NCBI RefSeq assembly: GCF_002979655.1 | Contig: NZ_PCPG01000001.1 | Location: 868,001-932,000 of the forward strand | Origin: Microbacterium sp. MYb45 | Lineage (GTDB): Bacteria > Actinomycetota > Actinomycetes > Actinomycetales > Microbacteriaceae | Length of the DNA: 64,000 bases | Direction of reading: 5' to 3' | Shown: piece after piece, positions 45,944 through 55,643 of the stretch | Position numbering within the stretch: position 1 is the first letter of the stretch | How the letters are laid out: the number at the start of each line of letters is the position of its first letter | Notes under the pieces: model-generated | Databases searched by the model: none | The model's input: only the letters and a program-made list of their open reading frames with translations | What the model was told of the DNA's origin: nothing | Made by a program: the position numbers and the translations under genes

Positions 45944-46314
45944 GACACGACTCCCGATCGCGCTCGACAGACGCCCAGCGCCGGGAAGGGCGACGGGCGG
46001 TTCTCTCCGGCCACCTCAGCGGCGTCGCGAGAGAGTCAGCGTGTGCTTCCCCCTGAGCGCACGTGGCGCGTCGGGTTCGAACGTCGACGAACGGTCGACT
46101 TCTCTCGGTGAAACGCGTCCCCACAGCACAATGAAACCCTCCCCATGCGGTTCCCCACCGCAGCCCGGCCCCCCGGGTACGGGGCCCTCGATCCCACCAT
46201 ATCGGTCCGGCAGCCGTGCCGAGGCGACCGACTACGCCGCCGCGCGGACTCTGCGCTTGACCGCCGGGCACACGAATGATCAACTGGTGAGTCTGACCAT
46301 CGACCGGGGGAACC
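45944..46314. other. Divergent intergenic region (AraC / AI-2E transporter)
   Basis: 371 bp without a recognisable gene on either strand. A plausible promoter for the transporter is TTGACC (46257-46262), a 17-bp spacer and TCAACT (46280-46285). No strong dyad seen. Confidence 0.45.
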
Positions 46315-47463
46315 ATGCGCCGTAGAAGAGTGATCGCGAAGGCCGAACCGCGCACACCTGTGGAAGCCGCGCCGTCACAGCCGTCGAACGCGGTGGCCGC
46401 ATATGCGCGCACGAACCCGTTCATGTTCGGTCTGCTCGGTGCGCTCGGGGTCCTGGTCGCGTTGGCAGTCGGCAGCATCATCGGTCAGCTCGCGACCGTG
46501 CTCGTCTACATCGGCGTGGCGATCTTCCTCGCCCTCGGACTGGACCCGATCGTCACGTTCATCGAGAAGAAACTCCCGCGCCCGGCCGCTGTCACCATCG
46601 TCGTCGCCGGTGTGGTCCTCGCCTTCGCGGGAATCATCCTCGCCATCGTCCCGATCCTCGTCGAGCAGATCAGCAACCTGATCAAGGACGGCCCGCAGAT
46701 GGTCGAGGACTTCATGGCCAGCGCCTGGTACAAAGACGTCAGCGGCCAGTTCGGCTCGAGCATCAAGGATGCCGTCCAGGGCATCCTTGACTTCGTCGGA
46801 GACCCGGACAACTTCCTCGACATCGGCGGCGGCGTGTTCGCGGTCGGCGCGGGGATCGCCGGTGGGTTCACCGGCATCACGATCGTCCTGATCCTGACGC
46901 TGTACTTCATGGCGTCCCTGCGGAGCATGAAGCATGTGGCCGCGCGCTTCGTCCCCGCCTACCAGCGGGGAACCTTCAGCGGCCTGCTCGAAGACGTCTC
47001 CGGCGCGGTCGGGCGCTATGTGATCGGGCAGGCGAGCTTGGCGCTCATCAACGGCGTCCTGAGCCTGATCTTCCTCAGCATCATCGGGGCGCCGGTCCCC
47101 GCGCTACTCGCCCTCATCGCCTTCATCGGATCCATGATCCCTTTGGTGGGAACGCTGACGGCATCGATCATCAACTCGCTGATCTGCCTCTTCGTCTCGC
47201 CGCTGACCGCACTGATCGCGATCATCTACTACCTGATCTACATGCAGATCGAGGCATATGTGCTCTCGCCGCGCATCATGAGCAAGGCCGTCGCGGTTCC
47301 CGGGGCGCTGGTGGTCATCGCCGCGGTCGCCGGTGGCGCACTGGGCGGCATCCTCGGAGCACTCGTCGCCATCCCGGTCGCCGCGAGCATCATCATCATC
47401 GTGCAGAAGGTGACGTTCCCCGCTCAGGACCGGAAGATCGTGCCCCCGGTCACCGCCGCCTGA
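46315..47463 (+). CDS. AI-2E family transporter (PF01594)
   Basis: 382 residues with about eight membrane segments. The pattern is an N-terminal cluster (LGALGVLVALAVGSIIGQLA, VLVYIGVAIFLALGLDPIV), a soluble loop with EQISNLIKDGPQMVEDF, then the C-terminal core (LINGVLSLIFLSIIGAPVPA, ALIAFIGSMIPLVGTLTASI). The core ends with QIEAYVLSPRIMSKAVAVPG. This is the UPF0118/AI-2E exporter family, whose members include AI-2 exporters and Na+/H+ antiporters; the substrate is unknown. A GGGGGAA ribosome-binding site precedes the ATG. It is convergent with the kinase gene. Confidence 0.88.
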   Translation: MRRRRVIAKAEPRTPVEAAPSQPSNAVAAYARTNPFMFGLLGALGVLVALAVGSIIGQLATVLVYIGVAIFLALGLDPIVTFIEKKLPRPAAVTIVVAGVVLAFAGIILAIVPILVEQISNLIKDGPQMVEDFMASAWYKDVSGQFGSSIKDAVQGILDFVGDPDNFLDIGGGVFAVGAGIAGGFTGITIVLILTLYFMASLRSMKHVAARFVPAYQRGTFSGLLEDVSGAVGRYVIGQASLALINGVLSLIFLSIIGAPVPALLALIAFIGSMIPLVGTLTASIINSLICLFVSPLTALIAIIYYLIYMQIEAYVLSPRIMSKAVAVPGALVVIAAVAGGALGGILGALVAIPVAASIIIIVQKVTFPAQDRKIVPPVTAA

Positions 47464-47491
47464 CCCGCGCCGTCCGCCGGCCGAACACCTT

Positions 47492-48430
47492 TCAGCGTAC
47501 GAGCAGAGCGCCGGCTTCCACGCGCACCTCGAATGCGGAGAGCTCGCCCATCTCCTCACCGTCGATCTCGAACATGAGAGGCGTCTTCAACTGAACCGAG
47601 ATGTTCTCGACGGGCAGGTGGCGCGCGGAATCGGTGCTGACCGCCTCATCGGTCGCACCGAAGATCCGTCGGATGCCGTTGTCCCAGACGAAGGAGCGCA
47701 GGGTGTCCAACCACTGCAGGGCGCCGTCGGCACTGATCATGAGCACATCGAGCTTGCCGTCGTCGAGAACGGCATCGGGGAGCAGGCGGATGCCGCCCTG
47801 CACCATTCCGCAGTTGCCGATGAGCATGGTGTGCCCGCGCACCGCCACGGCCTTCTCCCCGTCGATGGCGAGGGTGATGTCGGTCATCTCGGTCCCGGCC
47901 AGGGCACGACCCATCGCCTCGACGTAGGCCAGCCAGCCGGCCTTCGACTTGAGGTCGTCGTCGGTTTCGACCAGCATCTGCGCGTCGATCCCGAACCCGA
48001 CCATGACGGCGAACGCGTGCTCGGTGCCGTCGTACGACACCCAACCGAGATCGATGCGACGCGGCTCCGCGTCCCGAACCCTCTGGAGGGCTGCGGCGAC
48101 GTTGTTCAGCGGCACTTCGAGATTGCGGGCGAGGAGGTTGCCGGTGCCCTGCGGAACGATCCCGAGGGCGGTCTCCGAACCCGCCAGCGACTCGGCGACC
48201 GCGCGGACGGTGCCGTCTCCCCCGACGGCGATCACGATGCCCCGGCCGTCTTCACGAGCCTCCCGGGCCATGCCGCGGCCCGGGTCCTCCGGCGTCGTCT
48301 CCCACCAACGGATGTCGTACTGCTCGTCGAACACGTCGCTCACCGCGTCCTGCAGAACGTTCTGATCGACCTTCGAGGGGTTCCAGACGATTCCGATGCG
48401 CGTAGGGGTCATATCGTCAGCTTGGGACAC
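47492..48430 (-). CDS. Diacylglycerol/sphingosine kinase-like lipid kinase
   Basis: 312 residues. The DAGK catalytic motif GGDGT is at 70-74 (VIAVGGDGTVRAVAESL), followed by GIVPQGTGNLLARNL and the C-terminal DGEEMG metal/ATP site (FEIDGEEMGEL). It probably phosphorylates a lipid such as diacylglycerol at the membrane; the substrate is not certain. GTG 48430 follows CAGTAT at 8 nt; an internal ATG at 48412 is an alternative start. It lies 30 bp after glnE on the same strand. Confidence 0.87.
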   Translation of the reverse strand: MSQADDMTPTRIGIVWNPSKVDQNVLQDAVSDVFDEQYDIRWWETTPEDPGRGMAREAREDGRGIVIAVGGDGTVRAVAESLAGSETALGIVPQGTGNLLARNLEVPLNNVAAALQRVRDAEPRRIDLGWVSYDGTEHAFAVMVGFGIDAQMLVETDDDLKSKAGWLAYVEAMGRALAGTEMTDITLAIDGEKAVAVRGHTMLIGNCGMVQGGIRLLPDAVLDDGKLDVLMISADGALQWLDTLRSFVWDNGIRRIFGATDEAVSTDSARHLPVENISVQLKTPLMFEIDGEEMGELSAFEVRVEAGALLVR

Positions 48431-48460
48431 GTCGCCCGATACTGCAAACCGAGGTGGTGG

Positions 48461-51436
48461 TTATCCGTAGAACAGCTCCTCGAAGGTCTTGCGCGCGCGT
48501 CGGGTAACGCCGAGGTAGTCCTCCTCGAGCTCGGTCGCCGAACGCTCCGGGTATCCCAGCAGGCTGCCGATCGCATCCAGCTGGCGCCGATCGGCGGGGA
48601 GCAGATCGCTCGTCTGCCCGGTGAGGAGTGTGATCGCCGAGCGCAGCCGACTCGACAGGCGCCACGCCTCCCGTAACCGCTCGGCGTCGCCCTCCTCCAC
48701 GAGGTCGGCTGCGACGGCGGCGTCCAGCGCACCGAGTGTCGCTGTGGTCCGCAGGCCGGGGATCGCGTGCGCATGCTGCAGCTGCAGCAGCTGCACCAGC
48801 CACTCGACGTCGCTGAGCGTGCCGGGGCCGAGCTTCAGATGTCGCCGCGGATCAGCGCCCTGCGGCAGCCGCTCCCCCTCGACCCTGGCCTTGATGCGCT
48901 TGATCTCACGCGTTCCCTGGAGGTCGACCGATTCCGGGTAGCGGATCGTGTCCGCGAGGGCCGTGAACCGCTCGATGAGCTTCGCACTCCCCGCCACCCC
49001 CCGCGCGCGCAGCAGCGCCTGCGCCTCCCAGGAGAGCGACCAGCGCCGGTAGTACTCGGCGTACGCGGCGATCGATCGCACGACCGGTCCGTTCCGCCCC
49101 TCCGGTCGGAGGTCGGCGTCGAGATCGAGTGGGAGCCTGTGATCGGTCAGGTGCTCGCGGAGTCCTGCCACGATCTGCGTGGCGAGCTTCTGCGCCCGTT
49201 GCGAGTCGACCCCGTTCGCGTCGTACACGTAGAGGATGTCGGCGTCCGACCCGAAACCGAGTTCGGCGCCTCCGAAACGCCCCATGGCGATGACGGCGAA
49301 GTCGAGCTCTGCGGCGTCATCGGGAACCACCTCCCGGATGACGGCGCGCAGGGCCGCCTGGATGGTCGCCTCGGTGATCTCCGTGAGCGCGACAGCCACC
49401 TCTTCGATCGTCAGCACGCCGAGGACGGCGCCCATCGCGGTCCGCAGCAGCTCCCGACGGCGCAGAGCCCGCACCGCTCGAAGGGCGTCGCCGATGGTCT
49501 CGTGACGGGTCTGGATCGCGCGCGCCTCTTCGTCGAGCGCCGCCGCACCGCGGGGACGCAGCCGTTCGGTGCTGTCGAGCCAGGCCACGGATTCCGGGAT
49601 CCACTCCAGCAGCTCCCCGACGTAGCGTGACGAGGACAGCAGTCGTGTGAGGCTCTCGGCAGCACCCGACGAGTCCCGCAGCATCCGAAGGAACCACGGG
49701 GTGTCGCCGAGGCGTTCGCTGATGCGACGGAACGCGAGAAGCGCGTAATCGGGGTCGCTTCCGTCGGCGAACCACCGCACCATGATCGGCATCAGCGCCC
49801 GCTGGATCGTCACCTTGCGGCTGAGCCCGGTCGTGAGTGCACCGATGTGCCGCAGGGCGCCCGCGGGGTCGCGGAACCCGATGGCCGCCAAGCGGTCATG
49901 CGCCTGCGCCGTGGAGAGTGTGCGTTCCTCCTCGGGAAGACCGGCCACCGCGCTCAGAAGCGGGCGGTAGAACAGCCGAGTGTGGATCTCGCGCACTTCG
50001 CGGCGCACAGCCTCCCATCGCGTCCATACACCGTCGCCGCTCTCGGCGAGTGCCGTGCTGCGCGCCAGTACGCGCAGACCGGCGGGAGTCCGAGGAAGCA
50101 GATGCGTGCGGCTCAGTTCGCGCAGCTGCAGGCGGTGCTCCATGAGTCGCAGGATGCGGTAGTCGTCGGCGAACGTCGCGGCATCCGCTCGTCCGATGTA
50201 CCCGCCGGTGACGAGGGCGTCGAGACTCTCGAGCGTGCCGCGCGTGCGGATCGACTCGTCCGTGAGGCCGTGGACCAGCTGAAGCAACTGCACGGTGAAC
50301 TCGATATCGCGTAGACCGCCCGCTCCGAGCTTGAGCTGATATGGCGCGTCGTCCGGATCGATGTGCTCGGTCACGCGCTCGCGCATCCGCTGGACGCTCT
50401 CGACGAAATCCTCACGAGCGGCGCTGGACCAGATCTTCGGCTGCACCGCCTCGACGTACTCGGCGCCCAGGTCGGCGTCTCCGGCGAGAGGTCGCGCCTT
50501 CAGGAGTGCCTGGAACTCCCAGCTCTTGGCCCAGCGATCGTAGTAGGCGAGGTGCGAGGCGAGCGAACGCACGAGGGCACCCTGCTTGCCCTCGGGCCGC
50601 AGGTTGGCGTCGACCTCCCACAGCGGGGGCTCCACCTCGATGCTGTCGAGACCGCGCATCGTCTCGCGGGCCAGCCGCGTCGCGATGTCGATCGCGCGGG
50701 CCTCCGTCACGACCTCCTCGTCGCTGGTGCCGCCCACGAAGATCACGTCCACGTCGCTGACATAGTTGAGCTCGCGGGCGCCCGCCTTTCCCATGCCGAT
50801 GATCGAGAGCCGCGTCGCCGCTACCTGCTCCCGCGGGGTGGTCTCACTGAGACGCGCGCGTGCGATCGCGAGCGAGGCCTCCAAGGCCGCTCCGGCGGCA
50901 TCCGACAGTGCGGCGGACACCGCGGCAACCACCGTCTTCGGCTCGGGGTGGGTCAGGTCATAGGCGGCGATGGCGGCGAGGCTGCGTCGGTACGCGACAC
51001 GCACGGCCACGACCGCGGCATCGTCCGCTGACGTCGCGAAGCCATCTCGGGCGCCGACCGATGCCAGCAGCTGCGTCCGGAGCGACTCCGGCGACGGCAA
51101 CGCGTCGAGGGCGTCCCCCAGCACCGAGAGCTGATCGGGATGGCGGAGGAAGAAGTCGGCCAGCCCTTCCGAGGCACCGAAGACCCGCCACACGCGGTGA
51201 CGCGTCTCAGCGATGTCGAGCAGGCCCTTCAGGGGTCCGGGGTCCCGACGCGCGACACGGACCATTCCCCGCACCGCGGCGTCGGGGTCGGCAGCATCCG
51301 CTCCTTCGAGAAGTGACGATCGCGAGATTCCGAGAACCGTCGCCAACTCGGACAGGGATGCCGCCGCCTCGCTCAACTCGGCGAAACCGAGCCTCGCCAG
51401 GGCGGAAAGGGAGACGGAGTCGTCCGGTCGGGCCAT
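48461..51436 (-). CDS. glnE: Bifunctional glutamine synthetase adenylyltransferase/deadenylyltransferase
   Basis: 991 residues. Two nucleotidyltransferase domains are present. The N-terminal deadenylylase has GMGKAGARELNYVSDVDVIF (residues 214-233, Asp228/Asp230). The C-terminal adenylylase has AMGRFGGAELGFGSDADILY around residue 730. Both carry GlnD/PII-responsive family features. It regulates GlnA by attaching AMP to Tyr402 of the protein at 35093. It sits directly behind glnA2 (9-bp gap), the standard actinobacterial glnA2-glnE order. Confidence 0.95.
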   Translation of the reverse strand: MARPDDSVSLSALARLGFAELSEAAASLSELATVLGISRSSLLEGADAADPDAAVRGMVRVARRDPGPLKGLLDIAETRHRVWRVFGASEGLADFFLRHPDQLSVLGDALDALPSPESLRTQLLASVGARDGFATSADDAAVVAVRVAYRRSLAAIAAYDLTHPEPKTVVAAVSAALSDAAGAALEASLAIARARLSETTPREQVAATRLSIIGMGKAGARELNYVSDVDVIFVGGTSDEEVVTEARAIDIATRLARETMRGLDSIEVEPPLWEVDANLRPEGKQGALVRSLASHLAYYDRWAKSWEFQALLKARPLAGDADLGAEYVEAVQPKIWSSAAREDFVESVQRMRERVTEHIDPDDAPYQLKLGAGGLRDIEFTVQLLQLVHGLTDESIRTRGTLESLDALVTGGYIGRADAATFADDYRILRLMEHRLQLRELSRTHLLPRTPAGLRVLARSTALAESGDGVWTRWEAVRREVREIHTRLFYRPLLSAVAGLPEEERTLSTAQAHDRLAAIGFRDPAGALRHIGALTTGLSRKVTIQRALMPIMVRWFADGSDPDYALLAFRRISERLGDTPWFLRMLRDSSGAAESLTRLLSSSRYVGELLEWIPESVAWLDSTERLRPRGAAALDEEARAIQTRHETIGDALRAVRALRRRELLRTAMGAVLGVLTIEEVAVALTEITEATIQAALRAVIREVVPDDAAELDFAVIAMGRFGGAELGFGSDADILYVYDANGVDSQRAQKLATQIVAGLREHLTDHRLPLDLDADLRPEGRNGPVVRSIAAYAEYYRRWSLSWEAQALLRARGVAGSAKLIERFTALADTIRYPESVDLQGTREIKRIKARVEGERLPQGADPRRHLKLGPGTLSDVEWLVQLLQLQHAHAIPGLRTTATLGALDAAVAADLVEEGDAERLREAWRLSSRLRSAITLLTGQTSDLLPADRRQLDAIGSLLGYPERSATELEEDYLGVTRRARKTFEELFYG

Positions 51437-51445
51437 CGGCGCAGG

Positions 51446-52783
51446 TCAGAGCAGTTCGAGGTTGCTCTTCAGCTCGAACGGGGTGACCTGGCCACGATAG
51501 GCCTCCCATTCCTTGCGCTTGTTGAGCAGCACGTAGTTGAAGACCTGCTCCCCCAGCGTCTCGGCGACGAGTTCGGATGCCTCCATGTACTCCAGAGCGT
51601 GGTCGAGGCTCGCAGGAAGTGCCTCGTATCCCAGTGCACGCCGCTCGGCGTCGCTCAGCGACCACACGTTGTTCTCGGCCTCGGGCGGCAGCTCGTAGCC
51701 CTCCTCGATGCCCTTGAGTCCTGCCGCGAGCAGCAGCGCGTAGGCGAGGTACGGGTTCGAGGCGGAGTCGATGCCGCGGTACTCGACGCGCGACGACTGG
51801 CTCTTGTTCGGCTTGTACATCGGCACGCGGATGAGGGCCGAGCGGTTCGCATGCCCCCAGGTGACGAAGCTCGGCGCCTCGTCGCCTCCCCAGAGCCGCT
51901 TGTAGGAGTTCACGAACTGGTTCGTCACGGCGGAGATCTCGTTCGCGTGTCGGAGGAGACCCGCGATGAAGTGTCGGCCGGTCTTGGAGAGCTGGTACTT
52001 CGCGCCCTCCTCGTAGAAGGCGTTCTGGTCGCCCTCGAACAGCGACATGTGGGTGTGCATGCCGCTGCCGGGCTGATCGCTGAGCGGCTTCGGCATGAAC
52101 GTCGCGTAGACGCCCTGCTCGATCGCCACCTCCTTGATCACCGTGCGGAAGGTCATGATGTTGTCGGCCGTCGTGAGGGCGTCCGCATAACGGAGATCGA
52201 TCTCGTTCTGGCCGGGGCCACCCTCGTGGTGGCTGAACTCGACGGAGATGCCGAGGTCTTCGAGCATCCGCACCGAACGGCGACGGAAGTCATGAGCGGT
52301 GCCACCGGGAACGTTGTCGAAGTAGCCGGCCGAGTCGACCGGCACGGGACCGTCAGGTCCGAACGACGACGACTTGAGCAGGTAGAACTCGATCTCGGGG
52401 TGCGTGTAGAACGTGAAGCCGGCATCCGCCGCCTTGGCGAGGGTGCGCTTGAGCACGTGCCGCGGGTCGGCGACGGCCGGCTGTCCGTCTGGCGTCGTCA
52501 GGTCGCAGAACATGCGCGCCGTCGGATCGATCTCGCCGCGCCACGGCAGCGTCTGGAACGTCGTCGGATCCGGCTGCGCGAGCAGGTCCGACTCGTAGGT
52601 GCGCGTCAGCCCCTCGATCGCCGAACCGTCGAAACCGATGCCTTCCGCGAACGCCCCCTCGACCTCGGCCGGAGCGATCGCCACGGACTTGAGCGTGCCG
52701 ATGACGTCGGTGAACCACAGCCGCACGAACTTGACGCCGCGCTCCTCGATCGTCCGGAGGACGAAATCCCTCTGCTTGTCCAT
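51446..52783 (-). CDS. glnA2: Glutamine synthetase family protein GlnA2
   Basis: 445 residues, GS-I fold. FVRLWFTDVIGTLKSVAI and FDGSAIEGLTR mark the N-terminus; HPEIEFYLL, MPKPLSDQPGSGMHTHMSLF and the VNSYKRLWGGDEAP flap follow. It differs from GlnA1 in size, and its YELPPEAENNVW segment is divergent from the adenylylation loop. In Streptomyces, GlnA2/GlnA3 relatives are gamma-glutamylpolyamine synthetases, so glutamine synthesis is not certain. It begins 2 bp after the small SPOR-like gene and precedes glnE. Confidence 0.9.
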   Translation of the reverse strand: MDKQRDFVLRTIEERGVKFVRLWFTDVIGTLKSVAIAPAEVEGAFAEGIGFDGSAIEGLTRTYESDLLAQPDPTTFQTLPWRGEIDPTARMFCDLTTPDGQPAVADPRHVLKRTLAKAADAGFTFYTHPEIEFYLLKSSSFGPDGPVPVDSAGYFDNVPGGTAHDFRRRSVRMLEDLGISVEFSHHEGGPGQNEIDLRYADALTTADNIMTFRTVIKEVAIEQGVYATFMPKPLSDQPGSGMHTHMSLFEGDQNAFYEEGAKYQLSKTGRHFIAGLLRHANEISAVTNQFVNSYKRLWGGDEAPSFVTWGHANRSALIRVPMYKPNKSQSSRVEYRGIDSASNPYLAYALLLAAGLKGIEEGYELPPEAENNVWSLSDAERRALGYEALPASLDHALEYMEASELVAETLGEQVFNYVLLNKRKEWEAYRGQVTPFELKSNLELL

Positions 52784-52785
52784 GG

Positions 52786-53025
52786 TTACTCTGCGCCCTG
52801 GCCCTTTGCGTCGCCCGCGTTCTGCGAGCCCTTGGCGTCCCAGCCCTGCTCCACGGCTTCCTCTTCGGCCCAGGCGCGCGAACGCTCCTTGAGCACCTCG
52901 GGCGCGCGGCGGGCTTCGGCCTCCGTGTCGAAGGGCCCGATCCGGTCGATGGAGGGCGAGATCATGCCGAACTCGACCTCGCCGGTCTCGGAGTTGTACC
53001 AGTACTTGTGGTCACCGTCAGACAT
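52786..53025 (-). CDS. Small SPOR-like protein
   Basis: 79 residues from ATG 53025, with an AAGGGA ribosome-binding site. KYWYNSETGEVEFGMISPSI is followed by IDRIGPFDTEAEARRAPEVL, an actinobacterial small-protein pattern related to SPOR domains. A charged C-terminal tail follows. No signal peptide. It is likely co-transcribed with glnA2 (2 bp downstream); role unknown. Confidence 0.75.
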   Translation of the reverse strand: MSDGDHKYWYNSETGEVEFGMISPSIDRIGPFDTEAEARRAPEVLKERSRAWAEEEAVEQGWDAKGSQNAGDAKGQGAE

Positions 53026-53080
53026 GCCTGTCCCTTCTTCACGTGATGTCATCGATCCTACTGGCGTGCACCGTGGTCGC

Positions 53081-53086
53081 TAAGCT
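53081..53086 (+). promoter_or_regulatory. -10 box of ppgK (leaderless)
   Basis: TAAGCT, 7 nt before the ATG at 53094. Confidence 0.55.
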
Positions 53087-53093
53087 ATCGCCC

Positions 53094-53840
53094 ATGGCAA
53101 AAGCGATCGGCGTCGACATCGGCGGCACGGGAATCAAAGCAGGAATCGTCGACCTCGAGCACGGAATCATGGCATCCGACCGGGTGCGGGTCCCCACCCC
53201 TGAAGGCGCATCGCCTCAGGATGTCCTGAACGCCGTGCAGACCGTTCTGAAGACCCTCGACGTGCACGACTCGACCCTCCCGCTCGGTGTCGCCTTCCCG
53301 GCCATCGTCAAGCGCGGCAAGACGCTCTCCGCGGCGAACGTGTCGAAGGAATGGATCGATTTCGATGCGGAGCGCTTCTTCCGCGACGGACTCGGCCGCA
53401 ACATCGTGTTCGTGAACGACGCGGATGCCGCCGGCGTCGCCGAGGCCCGCCACGGCGCGGCCAGGGACGTGCGCGGCTTCACCTTGCTCACGACCCTGGG
53501 CACCGGCATCGGGTCCGCCTTCCTCTATGACGGCGTGCTGCTGCCGAACACCGAGCTGGGCCACCTCAACTTCGGTGAGTACGAGTCGGTCGAGACGTAT
53601 GCCGCGACATCGGCACGCGAGCGCGAGGGCCTCAGCTGGGCCGCATGGGCGGAGCGCCTGCAGGCTTTCTACTCGCACATCGAGTTCCTGTTCAGCCCCG
53701 ACCTGTTCGTTGTCGGCGGCGGCGTGTCGAAGAACGCCGGAGACTTCCTCCCGCTCCTCGACCTCAAGACCCCGATCGTGCCGGCCATCCATCGCAACAA
53801 CTCCGGGATCATCGGCGCCGCGTCGCTCGCCGGCGACTGA
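53094..53840 (+). CDS. ppgK: Polyphosphate glucokinase
   Basis: 248-residue ROK-family kinase that phosphorylates glucose using polyphosphate (and usually ATP), giving glucose-6-phosphate. It has the phosphate motif GVDIGGTGIKAGIVD at 6-20, the catalytic Asp in VFVNDADAAG, LTTLGTGIGSAFLYDG and NTELGHLNFG. It lacks the ROK zinc cluster, as expected of PPGK. The ATG follows TAAGCT at 7 nt (leaderless). A strong hairpin follows. It is divergent from the SPOR-like/glnA2/glnE operon. Confidence 0.93.
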   Translation: MAKAIGVDIGGTGIKAGIVDLEHGIMASDRVRVPTPEGASPQDVLNAVQTVLKTLDVHDSTLPLGVAFPAIVKRGKTLSAANVSKEWIDFDAERFFRDGLGRNIVFVNDADAAGVAEARHGAARDVRGFTLLTTLGTGIGSAFLYDGVLLPNTELGHLNFGEYESVETYAATSAREREGLSWAAWAERLQAFYSHIEFLFSPDLFVVGGGVSKNAGDFLPLLDLKTPIVPAIHRNNSGIIGAASLAGD

Positions 53841-53862
53841 TCCTCACCCGCTCCTGAACCTC

Positions 53863-53898
53863 GAAGGCCCCGATGACTCTGCAGTCATCGGGGCCTTC
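53863..53898. terminator. Bidirectional terminator hairpin
   Basis: GAAGGCCCCGATGACT pairs with AGTCATCGGGGCCTTC around a CTGC loop, between the convergent ppgK and MerR genes. Confidence 0.85.
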
Positions 53899-53938
53899 AT
53901 CATGAGTCGGGCGGCGTGGACGAACCCGTCTCGACCGG

Positions 53939-54940
53939 TCAGCGGCGCTCCGTGCGAACCCCGAGGTGGGCGCGGGCAGCGATCGCGACGGAGGACTCCG
54001 GGTCGGCGGCCAGCGTCTGCAGCACCGATTCGACGTCGGGCCCGGGGATGCACGCGAGCATCCCGACCAGGCGCCGACGTCCATCGGCGTCGGTCATCGC
54101 CATCACCGCCGTCGAAGCACGGACGAGCTCGCCCGTGAACCCTTCACGAGAGGCGAGCGCCTCCAGAGCGTCGCTCGCCTCCATGTCGAGCTCCCCCGCG
54201 GCCACCTGCGCGACCAGTGCGGCGACCACGGCGATGTCGCCCGACATACTCCCGACGATGTTCGCGCGAGCACGAACTCGCGGGTCCGCGTGCGTCGTCT
54301 GCCGGGCCACGGACGCCAGCGCTCGCGGCGTGCCGATCTTGAGGAGCGCCTCCAGCGCACGGTGTCGTCGCTGCGCGTGCGCTGAGGTGAGCTCCCTCGC
54401 GAGAACGGGAACCGCGGGGTCTCCGATCAACGCGAGGGACCAGAGGACTGCGCCGGCCACGTTCGGTTCATCCTCGCGGAGCAGAGCCTCGATGAGGACG
54501 GCCGTGTCGCGCTCGTCGCCCTTCTCGAGTGTCAGAGCCAACCTCTGTCGGCCGGACGCGCTCACGGAATCGAATCCACGAATGAGTGCGATGACACGAA
54601 GCGCATCGGCCACGTCGCGAGGATCGCTCGCGCGAATGCGATCCAGACGCGAGACGAGTTCGGTCGCGGCGCTCTGCTGAGCCCGCGCGCGCTCGGCGAG
54701 GCGCTCGACGAGATCCGCCGATGCGAACGCCTCGGAGTCGAGTGCGTCGGCGACCTCCGCCAAGCTGAGGCCGAGCGATCGCAGACTCTCCACGTGGAGC
54801 AGCCGCTCGACATCCACTTCCGCGTACTGGCGATAGTGGCCGCTGGTGCGCGCCGTCGGCGAGACGAGACCGATGCGGTCGTAGTGGCGCAGCATGCGTG
54901 CACTCACCCCGCTTCGCCGAGCGACCTCCCCGATGAGCAT
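53939..54940 (-). CDS. MerR family regulator with C-terminal HEAT repeats
   Basis: 333 residues from ATG 54940; the longer reading upstream is unlikely. The MerR helix-turn-helix is at 1-70 (LIGEVARRSGVSARMLRHYD, RIGLVSP). A dimerisation coiled coil to about residue 120 is followed by HEAT-type alpha repeats to the C-terminus (for example VAGAVLWSLALIGDPAVPVL, RRHRALEALLKIGTPRALAS). A HEAT array in place of a ligand-binding domain suggests sensing by protein interaction. It lies 1 bp after the HEAT protein gene, so the two form an operon, with a MerR-type dyad in the promoter at 55644-55664. Confidence 0.88.
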   Translation of the reverse strand: MLIGEVARRSGVSARMLRHYDRIGLVSPTARTSGHYRQYAEVDVERLLHVESLRSLGLSLAEVADALDSEAFASADLVERLAERARAQQSAATELVSRLDRIRASDPRDVADALRVIALIRGFDSVSASGRQRLALTLEKGDERDTAVLIEALLREDEPNVAGAVLWSLALIGDPAVPVLARELTSAHAQRRHRALEALLKIGTPRALASVARQTTHADPRVRARANIVGSMSGDIAVVAALVAQVAAGELDMEASDALEALASREGFTGELVRASTAVMAMTDADGRRRLVGMLACIPGPDVESVLQTLAADPESSVAIAARAHLGVRTERR

Positions 54941-54941
54941 G

Positions 54942-55616
54942 TCAGTCGTCTCCGACCGTCGGTGCGTCCCGAAGCGCGACCACTCGCCGGGCTTCCTCGA
55001 TGGCCGCCTCGAAACCATCGTCCGGGTATGCCATGACATGTGCTGTGGCCAGCGCGTGCTCACGAACCCCGGGGTCCGGCGCATCCGTCGCCGCGTCGAC
55101 GACGGGCTCGGCGGCGGGGCCGAGCATCGCGATCGCCCGGCTCAGGCTTCGCTGGAGCTCACGATCTCCGCGGCCGAGGTTGCGAGCCAGCTCGCGGGCG
55201 AGTGCGGGGTGCTCACTCTCCGGCGCGAGGCCTGCCGCGGTGCGCCACGCCGCCTTCGCGACTTCGACGTCGTCGTCACGCAGCAAGTCCACGGTGATCG
55301 CTGACCAGGCACGCCGGTCGCCGAGCTTCGAGAGGCTGTGCAGGGCCTGGCTCCGGGCCTGAGCAGTCGTCGAGTCGAGCTCGGGCAGCAGGAGATCGAC
55401 GGCCTTCGTCCGATCCTGGCGGGTGATCGCCCACGTGAGCATGTCCCGCACGTAGAAGTCGGGCTCGACCGAGCACCGCTCGATGAGCACCGGCAGGTAC
55501 GCGTCGTCCGTGTGGATCCCCGCAGTGAGCGCCGTCTGCAGCCTGACTGATGCGTCCGACGTGCTCAACGCGCTGCGCAGCCGGCTCTCGGGGGATGTCA
55601 TGTTGTCTTGGGTCAT
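54942..55616 (-). CDS. HEAT-repeat protein
   Basis: 224 residues from ATG 55616, which has a GGAGGTGG ribosome-binding site 6 nt upstream; the reading to 55643 is less likely. Almost the whole chain is HEAT-like helical repeats (for example TTAQARSQALHSLSKLGDRR, DDVEVAKAAWRTAAGLAPES). No catalytic motif. It is the first gene of the operon with the MerR-HEAT regulator and is a plausible partner of it. Confidence 0.85.
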   Translation of the reverse strand: MTQDNMTSPESRLRSALSTSDASVRLQTALTAGIHTDDAYLPVLIERCSVEPDFYVRDMLTWAITRQDRTKAVDLLLPELDSTTAQARSQALHSLSKLGDRRAWSAITVDLLRDDDVEVAKAAWRTAAGLAPESEHPALARELARNLGRGDRELQRSLSRAIAMLGPAAEPVVDAATDAPDPGVREHALATAHVMAYPDDGFEAAIEEARRVVALRDAPTVGDD

Positions 55617-55643
55617 GAGGACCACCTCCACATCCCACTTCAC